Shown: positions 1 to 6,830 of the stretch, piece after piece
Layout of the letters: each line of letters starts with the position of its first letter
Position numbering within the stretch: the first letter of the stretch is position 1
Source of the DNA: Actinomycetota bacterium
GTDB taxonomy: Bacteria > Actinomycetota > Humimicrobiia > Humimicrobiales > Humimicrobiaceae
Reading direction: 5' to 3'
Length of the DNA stretch: 14,437 nt
NCBI GenBank assembly: GCA_016932375.1
Contig: JAFGDA010000129.1
Location: 1 to 14,437 of the forward strand
Translations under genes and position numbers: made by a program
Notes under the pieces: generated by a model
Seen by the model: only the letters and a program-made list of their open reading frames with translations
Database searches by the model: none
What the model was told of the DNA's origin: nothing

Positions 1-1
1 A

Positions 2-30
2 TTGACACAAAATAAAATATTATTTATGCT
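2..30 (+). promoter_or_regulatory. Candidate sigma70 promoter of the tad operon
   Basis: A perfect -35 hexamer TTGACA (2-7) lies 17 bases before TATGCT (25-30), which matches the -10 consensus at 4 of 6 positions. Transcription would start near 37, leaving an AT-rich leader of about 55 bases before the first tad gene. The same TTGACA-N17 layout recurs before the abiE genes. The call rests on sequence match alone, and the window starts only one base upstream. Confidence 0.5.
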
Positions 31-91
31 ATTAAAACATATTTTTTTAAAATATACAATTATCTATTAACATTCATGAATAATAACTTAA

Positions 92-1522
92 ATGAATAAG
101 AATGCTTATGAGCTAAAGGTTATTATTGCTGATAAGGACCTTGAGACATTTAATATAACAGGGGCGCTAAGTCCTGAGTTCAGCCTGATAAATTTGAGTA
201 GCAGCTTTGCCGTGGAGTTTATCCTTGAATATGAAAAAATAGATGTATTGATAATAAACCAGGGAATTGGGGGCTTAAGTGATGTTTTAAAGAGGGCTGA
301 TAAAAAGAAAGTCAGGGTATTTATAATAGGAAAAGACCTGAAATTGCCCCTGGATATAAATGAGATCAGGAGGGCACTTCTAAGTGAGAAAGAAAGCAGG
401 CAAAAAAATAATAATGCCCGCAGTATTATAAAATCATTGAAAGGTTTATTTGGAAGTAAAAAACCTTTTCATAGATATACCCGGGATTTTGGAACTTCCT
501 TAAAAGAAAGAAATTTTCTTTTAAACCCGGATGATGCAGCAGCAGTTCCCGGGGAAAAAGATTTGCACGGATCCTGCAATCAGGGGTTGGATGGAAAACC
601 CTGCGAACATAAATTGGCAATAAACTCAAATTATCAATCAGGCCCTGGTCATACAACAGTCAATTATCATGAAGAAAATGGAAAAGGACAGTGCGTGGAA
701 AAAGATTGCCAGGCAAAACCCGTACAGGCCAATTTCCTGCAGGGATCCGGAGTACCTAATTTGTTTTCCGGTCCTGCATTTAAGGGCAGGGATAAAGATA
801 TGGAAATAAGGACAATCAAGCAGAAAGTGATCATACTGGCCAGGGCAAAAGGTGGGGTAGGTAGTACAATACTGTCAATATATATAGGTAAAATACTGGA
901 CAGGAGCGGAATAAACACTTTACTTGTCGACCTGAATTTTTCAGAGGGAGGTGGGGATCTCGGATATTATCTCAATATACCAAAAACCCCGAATATTATA
1001 AATTTTACTGATGGTTACAGCAAGGAATCCCTTAAAAATTCAATAATTAAAATCTCGAAGAACCTGGATATAATACAATCCCCTCCGACTTATGAGCTAT
1101 CCAAAAATATTGACCTGCAGGATATTTATTGTTTGACCGACCTGGCAAAAAAGAAATATCATCTGATTATTTTCGATCTATCAGACCGGCTGGATGACCT
1201 GTGGCTGGGCGTTATCGATCTTGCGGATTTACTTGTAATGGTTTCAGACCAGACATATGGAAGCGTAGGCAGGCTTCTGGAAATAGATGCACGTTATCTG
1301 TATGGTGAACTGGATAAGTTTCTGATAATAAACAGGTTCCAGGACAGCAATAGCTGGGATCTTATACAACCCCAGATAAAAAATTTCCTTCACCTTAAAG
1401 ACTTTGTGATTTTAAGGGAAGAAACTTCCCTTAAAGGAGTAATAGAATTTTCAGGCCTGGCTTTTCCTGCCTTGGATCATTTCAATATCCTTGATCAAAA
1501 GATTCTCAACCTTTTAACTTAG
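92..1522 (+). CDS. cpaE: CpaE/TadZ-like pilus ATPase with degenerate P-loop
   Basis: This is a 476-residue protein of the CpaE/TadZ type, the MinD/ParA relatives that place and organise Tad pilus machinery at the membrane. Residues 6-100 look like an atypical receiver domain: acidic residues D14 and D16, with N56 in VLIINQG where a phosphoacceptor Asp would be expected. Residues 100-240 are a hydrophilic, low-complexity linker with four cysteines (C162, C171, C201, C206). Residues 245-476 are a ParA-like ATPase domain. Its deviant Walker A (RAKGGVGSTI) keeps the signature K253 but has S258 in place of the catalytic P-loop lysine. A Walker A' region (LLVDLN, D280) and a Walker B-like LIIFDLS follow. 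The ATG at 92 has no clear Shine-Dalgarno, but it is the first in-frame start after the promoter. The gene lies 17 bases before the SAF-domain gene. A structural or weakly hydrolytic role is inferred from the missing lysine. Confidence 0.85.
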   Translation: MNKNAYELKVIIADKDLETFNITGALSPEFSLINLSSSFAVEFILEYEKIDVLIINQGIGGLSDVLKRADKKKVRVFIIGKDLKLPLDINEIRRALLSEKESRQKNNNARSIIKSLKGLFGSKKPFHRYTRDFGTSLKERNFLLNPDDAAAVPGEKDLHGSCNQGLDGKPCEHKLAINSNYQSGPGHTTVNYHEENGKGQCVEKDCQAKPVQANFLQGSGVPNLFSGPAFKGRDKDMEIRTIKQKVIILARAKGGVGSTILSIYIGKILDRSGINTLLVDLNFSEGGGDLGYYLNIPKTPNIINFTDGYSKESLKNSIIKISKNLDIIQSPPTYELSKNIDLQDIYCLTDLAKKKYHLIIFDLSDRLDDLWLGVIDLADLLVMVSDQTYGSVGRLLEIDARYLYGELDKFLIINRFQDSNSWDLIQPQIKNFLHLKDFVILREETSLKGVIEFSGLAFPALDHFNILDQKILNLLT

Positions 1523-1539
1523 AACCGAGAGGAGAATAT

Positions 1540-2313
1540 GTGAAAAATTATTATAAAAGGTACCTTATTCTTGCTGTAGTTGGAGCTGCAATTATTGGAT
1601 TATCTGTTTATTTATTTCTTCATAACTACCTTGACAGGATAGATATAGTAGTTGCAGCATGTGATCTTGAAGCCGGAACAGTAATTACGGAGGATGAGTT
1701 AAAATTTCAGGAATATTATCCAGGTTCCATCCCGGAAGACTATATAACATCAAAAGATGAAATAACAGGAAAACAGATAAATACCGGCAGGAGGAAAGAT
1801 GATTATATTTCTGCAGATATGTTCAGCGGAGAAACGGATGAAAATATTTTTGAGTCCCTGTCTCCTGGTGAGGCACTTGTAGCGATAGAGGTAAAACATT
1901 CCGAACCGATTTTAAAAAAGCTAAAAAAGGGCGATCTTGTAACCATTATTTCTACAGAAAGGGAAAAGGAATTTGCCGATATGCAGATGATTGTTGATAC
2001 AGGTAACTTGTCTGGCCAGGATGAGGAAACTTACTTGAAAAATGCTGCAAAAACCTACGGGTACAAGCAGGGTTATATGGATAGGAAAACTGTAATATTA
2101 TCAGAAAATATTATGGCAGTAGATGGCCATATCACAGTAAGGAATCTTGAAATAATTGAGATTACGGAAAGTAAAACCACGGGAAATAACTTATTAATTA
2201 ACGATGATAAAAGTACTGTCAGCCTTTATTTCATATGCAGTTTTAAAGAAGCACCAATAGTCAGCAGGTTAACAGAAGAAGGTAATTACAAAATCATATA
2301 TGAGAAAATTTAA
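1540..2313 (+). CDS. cpaB: CpaB/RcpC-like Flp pilus assembly protein (SAF domain)
   Basis: This is a 257-residue membrane-anchored protein. A cytoplasmic N-terminus (MKNYYKRY) is followed by one transmembrane helix (about 8-30). A SAF domain follows (about 34-97), recognisable from IVVAACDLEAGTVITEDEL and the later SIPEDYITSKDEITGK segment. A C-terminal RcpC-type beta domain starts at SLSPGEALVAIEV (about 106). CpaB/RcpC proteins act on the outer face of the membrane in Tad systems, next to the secretin where one exists; none is in this window. The start is GTG at 1540, preceded by AGAGGAG (1528-1534) with 5-base spacing. The ATG at 1538 is out of frame and runs straight into a stop, so GTG is preferred. 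The family assignment is firm, but the exact role in a secretin-less system is not known from the sequence. Confidence 0.85.
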   Translation: MKNYYKRYLILAVVGAAIIGLSVYLFLHNYLDRIDIVVAACDLEAGTVITEDELKFQEYYPGSIPEDYITSKDEITGKQINTGRRKDDYISADMFSGETDENIFESLSPGEALVAIEVKHSEPILKKLKKGDLVTIISTEREKEFADMQMIVDTGNLSGQDEETYLKNAAKTYGYKQGYMDRKTVILSENIMAVDGHITVRNLEIIEITESKTTGNNLLINDDKSTVSLYFICSFKEAPIVSRLTEEGNYKIIYEKI

Positions 2314-2387
2314 TTCTGGAAGGCATGGCATCTTTAAAAGACCGTGGGGCTGAGTCATCAGGAATTTCGATTATACAGGGAAACTAA

Positions 2388-3179
2388 ATGAAGAATATAT
2401 TGTTAAATAATGAAAAAAAGTTAGTCAAAGCAGGTTTGTGTAAGGGCGAAACAGGAACAGGTATTGCGGTACCCGGGTTTATTGAAAATGAAAAGGTCAT
2501 TACAGTGATGTCCAATAAAGGTGGGGTCGGAAAGACGTCTATTGCATGCGGTATCGCATTATTCTGCTCAAAGAAACTGGAAAAGAAGACCCTTCTTATG
2601 GAACTGGATAGTTCCCCGGGTGATTTTGGTGCAATATTCGATATCGAAAAAGATAAATCCCTGGAGATGGCTATGAGTTTTCCTGATGATTATCCGAAAT
2701 TCATAAAAAATATTTCCTTCAACCTGGATGTGCTTAAAGGTTTTTCAAATCCTTTAATTGCAGAGGAGATAAAGAAAGGGGCAATAGACAGGCTGATGGT
2801 AAATATCCTGGAGGATTACAGGTTTGTGGTAATAGACACACAGACAATCATCAATGGGACAATCATAGATGTGCTAAAACTTTCTGATAAAATTTTTTTT
2901 ATAAATGAATTTACCCTTGAAAGTATAGCCAGGATTTCAGCCATTACTGATACATTGATAAGGAGGTTCCTGATACCACAGGCGAAAATGGAAATGGTTA
3001 TAAATAAAAAAAGAAAGAGCCAGTTCTTTAAATTATATAATTCCGGCATATTATCCCGGATGCCTGTGCGGGGGTTTATTCCATTTGACAGCAAATACAG
3101 TAAGAATGATTTTCTTTTAAACAGTTCAAAGATACTGAAGACCAGGTTTTTTAAGGGTATAAGCAACGCATTATCATAA
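2388..3179 (+). CDS. Second CpaE-like ParA/MinD ATPase, intact P-loop
   Basis: This is a 263-residue P-loop ATPase of the ParA/MinD superfamily. The full deviant Walker A is present (NKGGVGKTS, K44 and K49). A Walker A'-like ELDSSPGDFG lies at 72-81 and a Walker B FVVID ends at D150. It has no receiver domain, only about 35 leading residues. Its position between the SAF-domain gene and tadA makes it a second CpaE/TadZ-type protein of the pilus system. Together with the first gene of the operon, which lacks the second P-loop lysine, it may form a heteromeric pair in which this subunit hydrolyses ATP; that is inference. AGGG at 2377-2380, 7 bases before the ATG, is a modest ribosome binding site. 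A 74-base gap separates it from cpaB. A chromosome-partition ParA is less likely, since there is no ParB gene or visible parS-like site here. Confidence 0.8.
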   Translation: MKNILLNNEKKLVKAGLCKGETGTGIAVPGFIENEKVITVMSNKGGVGKTSIACGIALFCSKKLEKKTLLMELDSSPGDFGAIFDIEKDKSLEMAMSFPDDYPKFIKNISFNLDVLKGFSNPLIAEEIKKGAIDRLMVNILEDYRFVVIDTQTIINGTIIDVLKLSDKIFFINEFTLESIARISAITDTLIRRFLIPQAKMEMVINKKRKSQFFKLYNSGILSRMPVRGFIPFDSKYSKNDFLLNSSKILKTRFFKGISNALS

Positions 3180-3201
3180 TCCGGATTTTTGAGGTAAGAC
3201 G

Positions 3202-4383
3202 ATGCTGAAAGACAGACTGCATGATTTGGAAATGAATGAAATTATCGAGGAGGAGCTTATAAGGAGTGTCAGGGAAAGGGCTAAAAGAGAAGAAGCGTTG
3301 ATACAGGGCAATTTTTTAAATAGGGAAGAGTTAAGGGATAAGGTTTTTATCCTGCTTAAGGATGAGATAGAAGAGAGATTTCCCGATTCAGGACTGCAGG
3401 TCGGGGAGGGTCTTCTCAGCAATGCGCTGGCAGGAATTTTTGGCCTGGGTGTCCTTGAAAAATACCTTCAGGACAGGAGCATTACGGATATTTTTATACA
3501 GGACAGGGAAATGATAGTTATCAGCAACGGAAAGAAGAAATACCTCGGTGAGGTATTTGATACCATAGAAGAAACTTACCTGATTGTTGACAGGATCAAG
3601 AATAACTCGGGAAAGGTTATTGACCAGAGAGTACCATTTTTAAATACAGAATTATATGACGGAAGCAGGTGTTCCATCGTCATACCTCCCATTTCAGATA
3701 AAGTATATATTTCAATAAGAATTTTTAATTGCCTGGATTTTAAATTGGAAGACCTGCAGAGATCCGGGCTTTTTGGAGAAGAAGAATCAAAAATGCTTGG
3801 AAATTTTGTTGAAACCAAAAAGAATATTTTGATTGCAGGTTCCATGGGCTCGGGAAAGACAACCCTTCTGAATACTCTTGCAAAATTGATTCCTAAAGAC
3901 GATTTTATAAACCTGATTCAGGATGTGCCTGAAATAAGGTTAAGGGAGTATCCCTATGTAAGAATGCTGAGTACCAGGCAGGCATCAAGGGAGATTGATA
4001 ATGAGATAAACCAGGACAGGCTGTTATACGAAACCCTCAGGATGAAAGCGGACAGGATCATAATAGGTGAGGTCAGGGACTCAATGGCGGCATTTCAAAT
4101 GCTCCAGGCTCTAAATACCGGGCATAATGGAAGTTTTGGAACCATACATGCAGACACCGCTGCAGATGCCCTACTGCGTCTTGAGACACTTGCCATGGGA
4201 TATAGTATTAATTTGAGCAACCACCTGATAAAAAAAATGATATCAAGGGCCATAGATGTTGTTCTTTTCCTGGAGATTGAAAATAAAAAAAATACCGGAG
4301 ATACCAGGAGAAAATTAAAGGAGATTTTATTAATAGAAGATGAACTGGATGACAGGGGGGAATATAAATTAAGGTATCTGTAA
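3202..4383 (+). CDS. tadA: Tad pilus assembly motor ATPase TadA/CpaF
   Basis: This is a 393-residue type II/IV secretion ATPase (T2SSE family) that forms the cytoplasmic hexamer driving Flp pilus polymerisation. The Walker A is GSMGSGKT (213-220). An Asp-box-like segment FINLIQDVPEIRL follows, then Walker B DRIIIGEVR (284-292, catalytic E290) and the His box GHNGSFGTIHAD (H316). The N-terminal part (about 70-200) has the usual features of the family, including ITDIFIQ and the KVYISIRIF segment just before the P-loop domain. The protein is somewhat shorter at the N-terminus than many TadA proteins of about 420-470 residues. GAGGTAA at 3191-3197 supports the ATG at 3202. It is followed immediately by tadB, whose reading frame overlaps the end of this gene. 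Confidence 0.95.
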   Translation: MLKDRLHDLEMNEIIEEELIRSVRERAKREEALIQGNFLNREELRDKVFILLKDEIEERFPDSGLQVGEGLLSNALAGIFGLGVLEKYLQDRSITDIFIQDREMIVISNGKKKYLGEVFDTIEETYLIVDRIKNNSGKVIDQRVPFLNTELYDGSRCSIVIPPISDKVYISIRIFNCLDFKLEDLQRSGLFGEEESKMLGNFVETKKNILIAGSMGSGKTTLLNTLAKLIPKDDFINLIQDVPEIRLREYPYVRMLSTRQASREIDNEINQDRLLYETLRMKADRIIIGEVRDSMAAFQMLQALNTGHNGSFGTIHADTAADALLRLETLAMGYSINLSNHLIKKMISRAIDVVLFLEIENKKNTGDTRRKLKEILLIEDELDDRGEYKLRYL

Positions 4384-4436
4384 CAGTTTCACTGATTATT
4401 TTTCTCGGATTCCTGTATATATTTATTGGAACAGTT
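4355..4436 (+). other. Probable tadB N-terminal extension, possible ATT start
   Basis: The tadB frame is open from just after a TAA at 4365-4367. It reads I-K-V-S-V-T-V-S-L-I-I-F-L-G-F-L-Y-I-F-I up to T-V before the ATG at 4437, which is a clear membrane helix. No ATG, GTG or TTG occurs in that stretch. An ATT at 4368 lies 7 bases after a G-run (4355-4360) that could serve as a Shine-Dalgarno, and a CTG at 4392 is an alternative. Use of ATT would overlap tadA by 16 bases. The hydrophobic stretch is seen directly; the start codon is inferred. Confidence 0.5.
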
Positions 4437-5288
4437 ATGTATATTGCTGAAAGAAGGAAAGATTTCATAAACAGGATATTCAGGCTGCAGGACAATCCCG
4501 GTATTGAAGATCATAATAAAAAAAGCAATATTTTTAACAGAATAAATTCCTGGATCCGCAGGAACAACCTCAGCTGGGATGTAAAAGAATTTTTTACAGT
4601 CATATTTATAATTTTTACTGCGGCTTCACTGGCAGGCCTGTTGATTTTTAAAAATTTTATTGCCTCCATGCTTTTATCATTATTTTTGGTTTTTCTTGTC
4701 TTCCTGGCAATAAATATAAGGAGTGCAAGAGAGGTATCAAGAAAAGAAATACAGTTCGAACAGTTCCTGCTGGACCTTACAGCCAGTCTTTATGGTGACC
4801 CCAATATACTTGGTGCTATCGAGAATACTATCAATAGTACAACTCCGCCCTTAAGATGGGATTTGGAGAGGGTGATAAACGATACAAAAAGAGGCCTTCT
4901 CCTGAAAGAAGCGCTTGAGAATATGATAGACAGAAACAGCAGCCAGGTAATACGGATAATTCTTACCGGCCTGATTACTGCTGATGAGAAAGGAATAGAC
5001 CTTATAGAATATGTTGGGGATCAAATTGTTTACATCAGGGAAAAAATCAGTCTCGGGAACTATATAAAAATTTTAAGTTCAGGGCCAAGGTATACTGCTT
5101 ACCTGATTATGGCGATCCCTGTAGTTGTGCTGGCAATATTGATATTCATAAATAAAGGTATCCTAAATGCACTGTTCACCGGGCCGGGTATTGCTGTTAT
5201 GGCATACATTGTTACCAGTAATGTAATGGGTTTTTGCCTGATAAATAAAATTGTTAATTTTCACGGGGGCAAGGGGGTGATTAGATGA
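4437..5288 (+). CDS. tadB: Tad pilus platform protein TadB
   Basis: This is a type II secretion F (T2SSF) membrane protein, one half of the TadB/TadC inner-membrane platform that couples TadA to pilus growth. Counting from the ATG at 4437 (283 residues), two transmembrane helices lie at about 51-93. The cytoplasmic T2SSF domain runs from about 106 to 205 (FEQFLLDLTASLYGDPNILGAIENT through EKGIDLIEYVGDQI). Two more helices follow at about 219-238 and 250-271. The ATG has only a weak ribosome binding site. The frame stays open upstream to 4368 and there encodes another hydrophobic helix of the kind TadB proteins normally begin with. The true N-terminus is therefore probably longer than given here (see the separate entry at 4355-4436). 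The stop overlaps the tadC start as ATGA. Confidence 0.9.
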   Translation: MYIAERRKDFINRIFRLQDNPGIEDHNKKSNIFNRINSWIRRNNLSWDVKEFFTVIFIIFTAASLAGLLIFKNFIASMLLSLFLVFLVFLAINIRSAREVSRKEIQFEQFLLDLTASLYGDPNILGAIENTINSTTPPLRWDLERVINDTKRGLLLKEALENMIDRNSSQVIRIILTGLITADEKGIDLIEYVGDQIVYIREKISLGNYIKILSSGPRYTAYLIMAIPVVVLAILIFINKGILNALFTGPGIAVMAYIVTSNVMGFCLINKIVNFHGGKGVIR

Positions 5289-6124
5289 ATATCTTTATAT
5301 TGGTGGTATCGATATTAACCGCATTTTTTATATTTTTAATATTTTTCCTGTTTAAAGACACGCGGGTAAATCTATTGATGGAAAAGTTTGAAAACTATAC
5401 TGACCGTAATCCTGGCAGGATTCTTAAAAATTTTAATTCCGAAGAAATAAGGTCTTTTATGCAGGTCCGTAAAACCGTCAAGATACTTGGGACCAGGCTG
5501 AAATCACTTGAGGGGCTTTTTATACAGAGGATCTGTTTTGCGGCCAGTTCTGTTATATTCATCAATTTATATGGCCTGTTGTTTGAAATGAATTTGATTC
5601 TCCTGTCAATGGTGGTGGGTATTATTATGTACTTTTTACCGTTTATAATAATTAAAAATAAAATAGCTAATACAAAAAAGGAGATTGCATTTGAAATTCC
5701 GGATATTGTCGATATTCTTTCATCTTTAGTCAAAGCAGGATTAAATCCGGACCAGGCGCTTGATTATATATGCGGCAGTTTTAACTGTGAAGTAAGCAGT
5801 TTGCTAAGGCTTGTAAAGTTAAAGGTTTTTGAAGGATACAGTAAAAAAGATGCCTTCTACGAAGTTGCAAAAAAATCTTTAAGCAGCGAATTTGAGACCG
5901 TCGCAAAAATACTGGTCCAGTCGGATTTAATAGGTAATCCTATCAGCAAGGCGCTCAGGGATATATCAAGAACCATAAGGAATAACCAGAAAGACAGTTT
6001 GAAAATCAGGGCGGAAAGACTTGAAAGCAATTTAATAATAGTTGTCTTTATATTTATGTTTATACCGATGATGGTTCTTTTTTTGCTTCCGGTGATGCCC
6101 CAGATCAAAGTGCTATTCAATTAG
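5285..6124 (+). CDS. tadC: Tad pilus platform protein TadC
   Basis: This is a 279-residue T2SSF-family membrane protein and the partner of TadB in the pilus platform. A hydrophobic helix lies at 3-23, followed by a basic cytoplasmic region (25-80) and two helices at about 84-100 and 103-124. The T2SSF domain runs from about 134 to 246, with the typical EIPDIVDILSSLVKAGLNPDQAL segment and the EFETVAKILVQSDLIG segment. A C-terminal helix lies at about 249-272. The ATG overlaps the tadB stop (ATGA at 5285-5288), which points to translational coupling and equal production of the two proteins. The length is normal for TadC. Confidence 0.9.
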   Translation: MNIFILVVSILTAFFIFLIFFLFKDTRVNLLMEKFENYTDRNPGRILKNFNSEEIRSFMQVRKTVKILGTRLKSLEGLFIQRICFAASSVIFINLYGLLFEMNLILLSMVVGIIMYFLPFIIIKNKIANTKKEIAFEIPDIVDILSSLVKAGLNPDQALDYICGSFNCEVSSLLRLVKLKVFEGYSKKDAFYEVAKKSLSSEFETVAKILVQSDLIGNPISKALRDISRTIRNNQKDSLKIRAERLESNLIIVVFIFMFIPMMVLFLLPVMPQIKVLFN

Positions 6125-6149
6125 CATATTGTAATCAATTAATTATAAC

Positions 6150-6155
6150 AGGAGG
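6150..6155 (+). promoter_or_regulatory. Strong Shine-Dalgarno of the pilin gene
   Basis: A perfect AGGAGG (6150-6155) sits 4 bases before the ATG at 6160. It is the best ribosome binding site in the tad operon, as expected if the small downstream product is the abundant major pilin. Confidence 0.7.
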
Positions 6156-6159
6156 AAAG

Positions 6160-6342
6160 ATGAATTTTATAAGAAAGGTTTATCTGAAGGTACATACGAG
6201 GAAGTATGCTGGCGACACAGGTTCAACACTGATAGAAATTGCGCTATATATAGCCCTGGTCGTGATAGTTTGCATTGCTGTTGTTTCTGCCCTTGGCGGC
6301 AAACTGCAGTCCGTGTTCCAGTCAATAGTGGATTCTCTCTAA
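6160..6342 (+). CDS. flp: Flp-type prepilin (major pilin candidate)
   Basis: This is a 60-residue small prepilin. A basic 21-residue leader ends in DTG, followed by S-T-L-I-E-I-A-L-Y. This matches the prepilin peptidase rule of cleavage after G21 with glutamate at mature position +5 (E26). A hydrophobic helix (about 24-44) and the tail ALGGKLQSVFQSIVDSL follow, much like the C-terminus of Flp pilins. Mature length would be 39 residues. The canonical Flp tyrosine next to the +5 glutamate is replaced by isoleucine, though a tyrosine occurs at position 30. The gene has the strongest Shine-Dalgarno in the operon. Its position after tadC, rather than at the head of the locus, resembles actinobacterial tad clusters. 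The peptidase that would process it is not encoded in this window. Confidence 0.85.
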   Translation: MNFIRKVYLKVHTRKYAGDTGSTLIEIALYIALVVIVCIAVVSALGGKLQSVFQSIVDSL

Positions 6343-6388
6343 ACATATATGCAATCAGGTATTGATTATCTTTACTGAAGATTTTTAT

Positions 6389-6829
6389 ATGAATGGAGAG
6401 GGAAAAAAATGGTTTGGAGGCAGGGATTCTGCCGGAAGTGTTATGCTTGAATTGGCGCTTATTATGCCTGTTTTATTGATGTTGATAGCAGCTATCGTGC
6501 AGTTCGGTTTCCTTCTCAATGCAAAGATTGCAGTAAACTCCGCATCTTATGAAGCTGCAAGGGCTGCTACTTTATCTGAAAATCCGGAAAGCGATGCCAT
6601 GAGGGCAGCAGAAGCTTATGCAAACTCAACTTTACCGGGATGGAGCATGAGCGAAAGGCTAAAAGTAGAGTACAGGTCCAGCGGGAGCAATCCGGGAGAC
6701 AGAATAGAGGTTTCAGTAACCTACAGCGTTCCTGTATTTTTTATAAATTATTTCCCGGCTGTAAATGCCGGGAGCGGCTGTATCGATATAAGAGGCAGCA
6801 GCTTAATGAGTATGGAAGAAAAGGAATGA
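6389..6829 (+). CDS. tadE: TadE-like pseudopilin
   Basis: From the ATG at 6389 the protein has 146 residues. A short leader ends in RDSAG16, followed by SVMLELALIMPVLLML. The predicted prepilin peptidase site after G16 and glutamate at +5 (E21) are both present. One helix (about 17-38) leads to an extracytoplasmic domain containing the TadE signature of alanine-rich helix (NSASYEAARAA) and a C-terminal beta segment (IEVSVTYSVPVFF). TadE is a minor pseudopilin needed for Flp pilus formation. A TTG at 6362 would add nine residues, but the only purine-rich stretch before it lies too close to it, so the ATG is preferred. The stop is one base before the start of the tryptophan-repeat gene, so the two are probably coupled. 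Confidence 0.85.
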   Translation: MNGEGKKWFGGRDSAGSVMLELALIMPVLLMLIAAIVQFGFLLNAKIAVNSASYEAARAATLSENPESDAMRAAEAYANSTLPGWSMSERLKVEYRSSGSNPGDRIEVSVTYSVPVFFINYFPAVNAGSGCIDIRGSSLMSMEEKE

Positions 6830-6830
6830 T

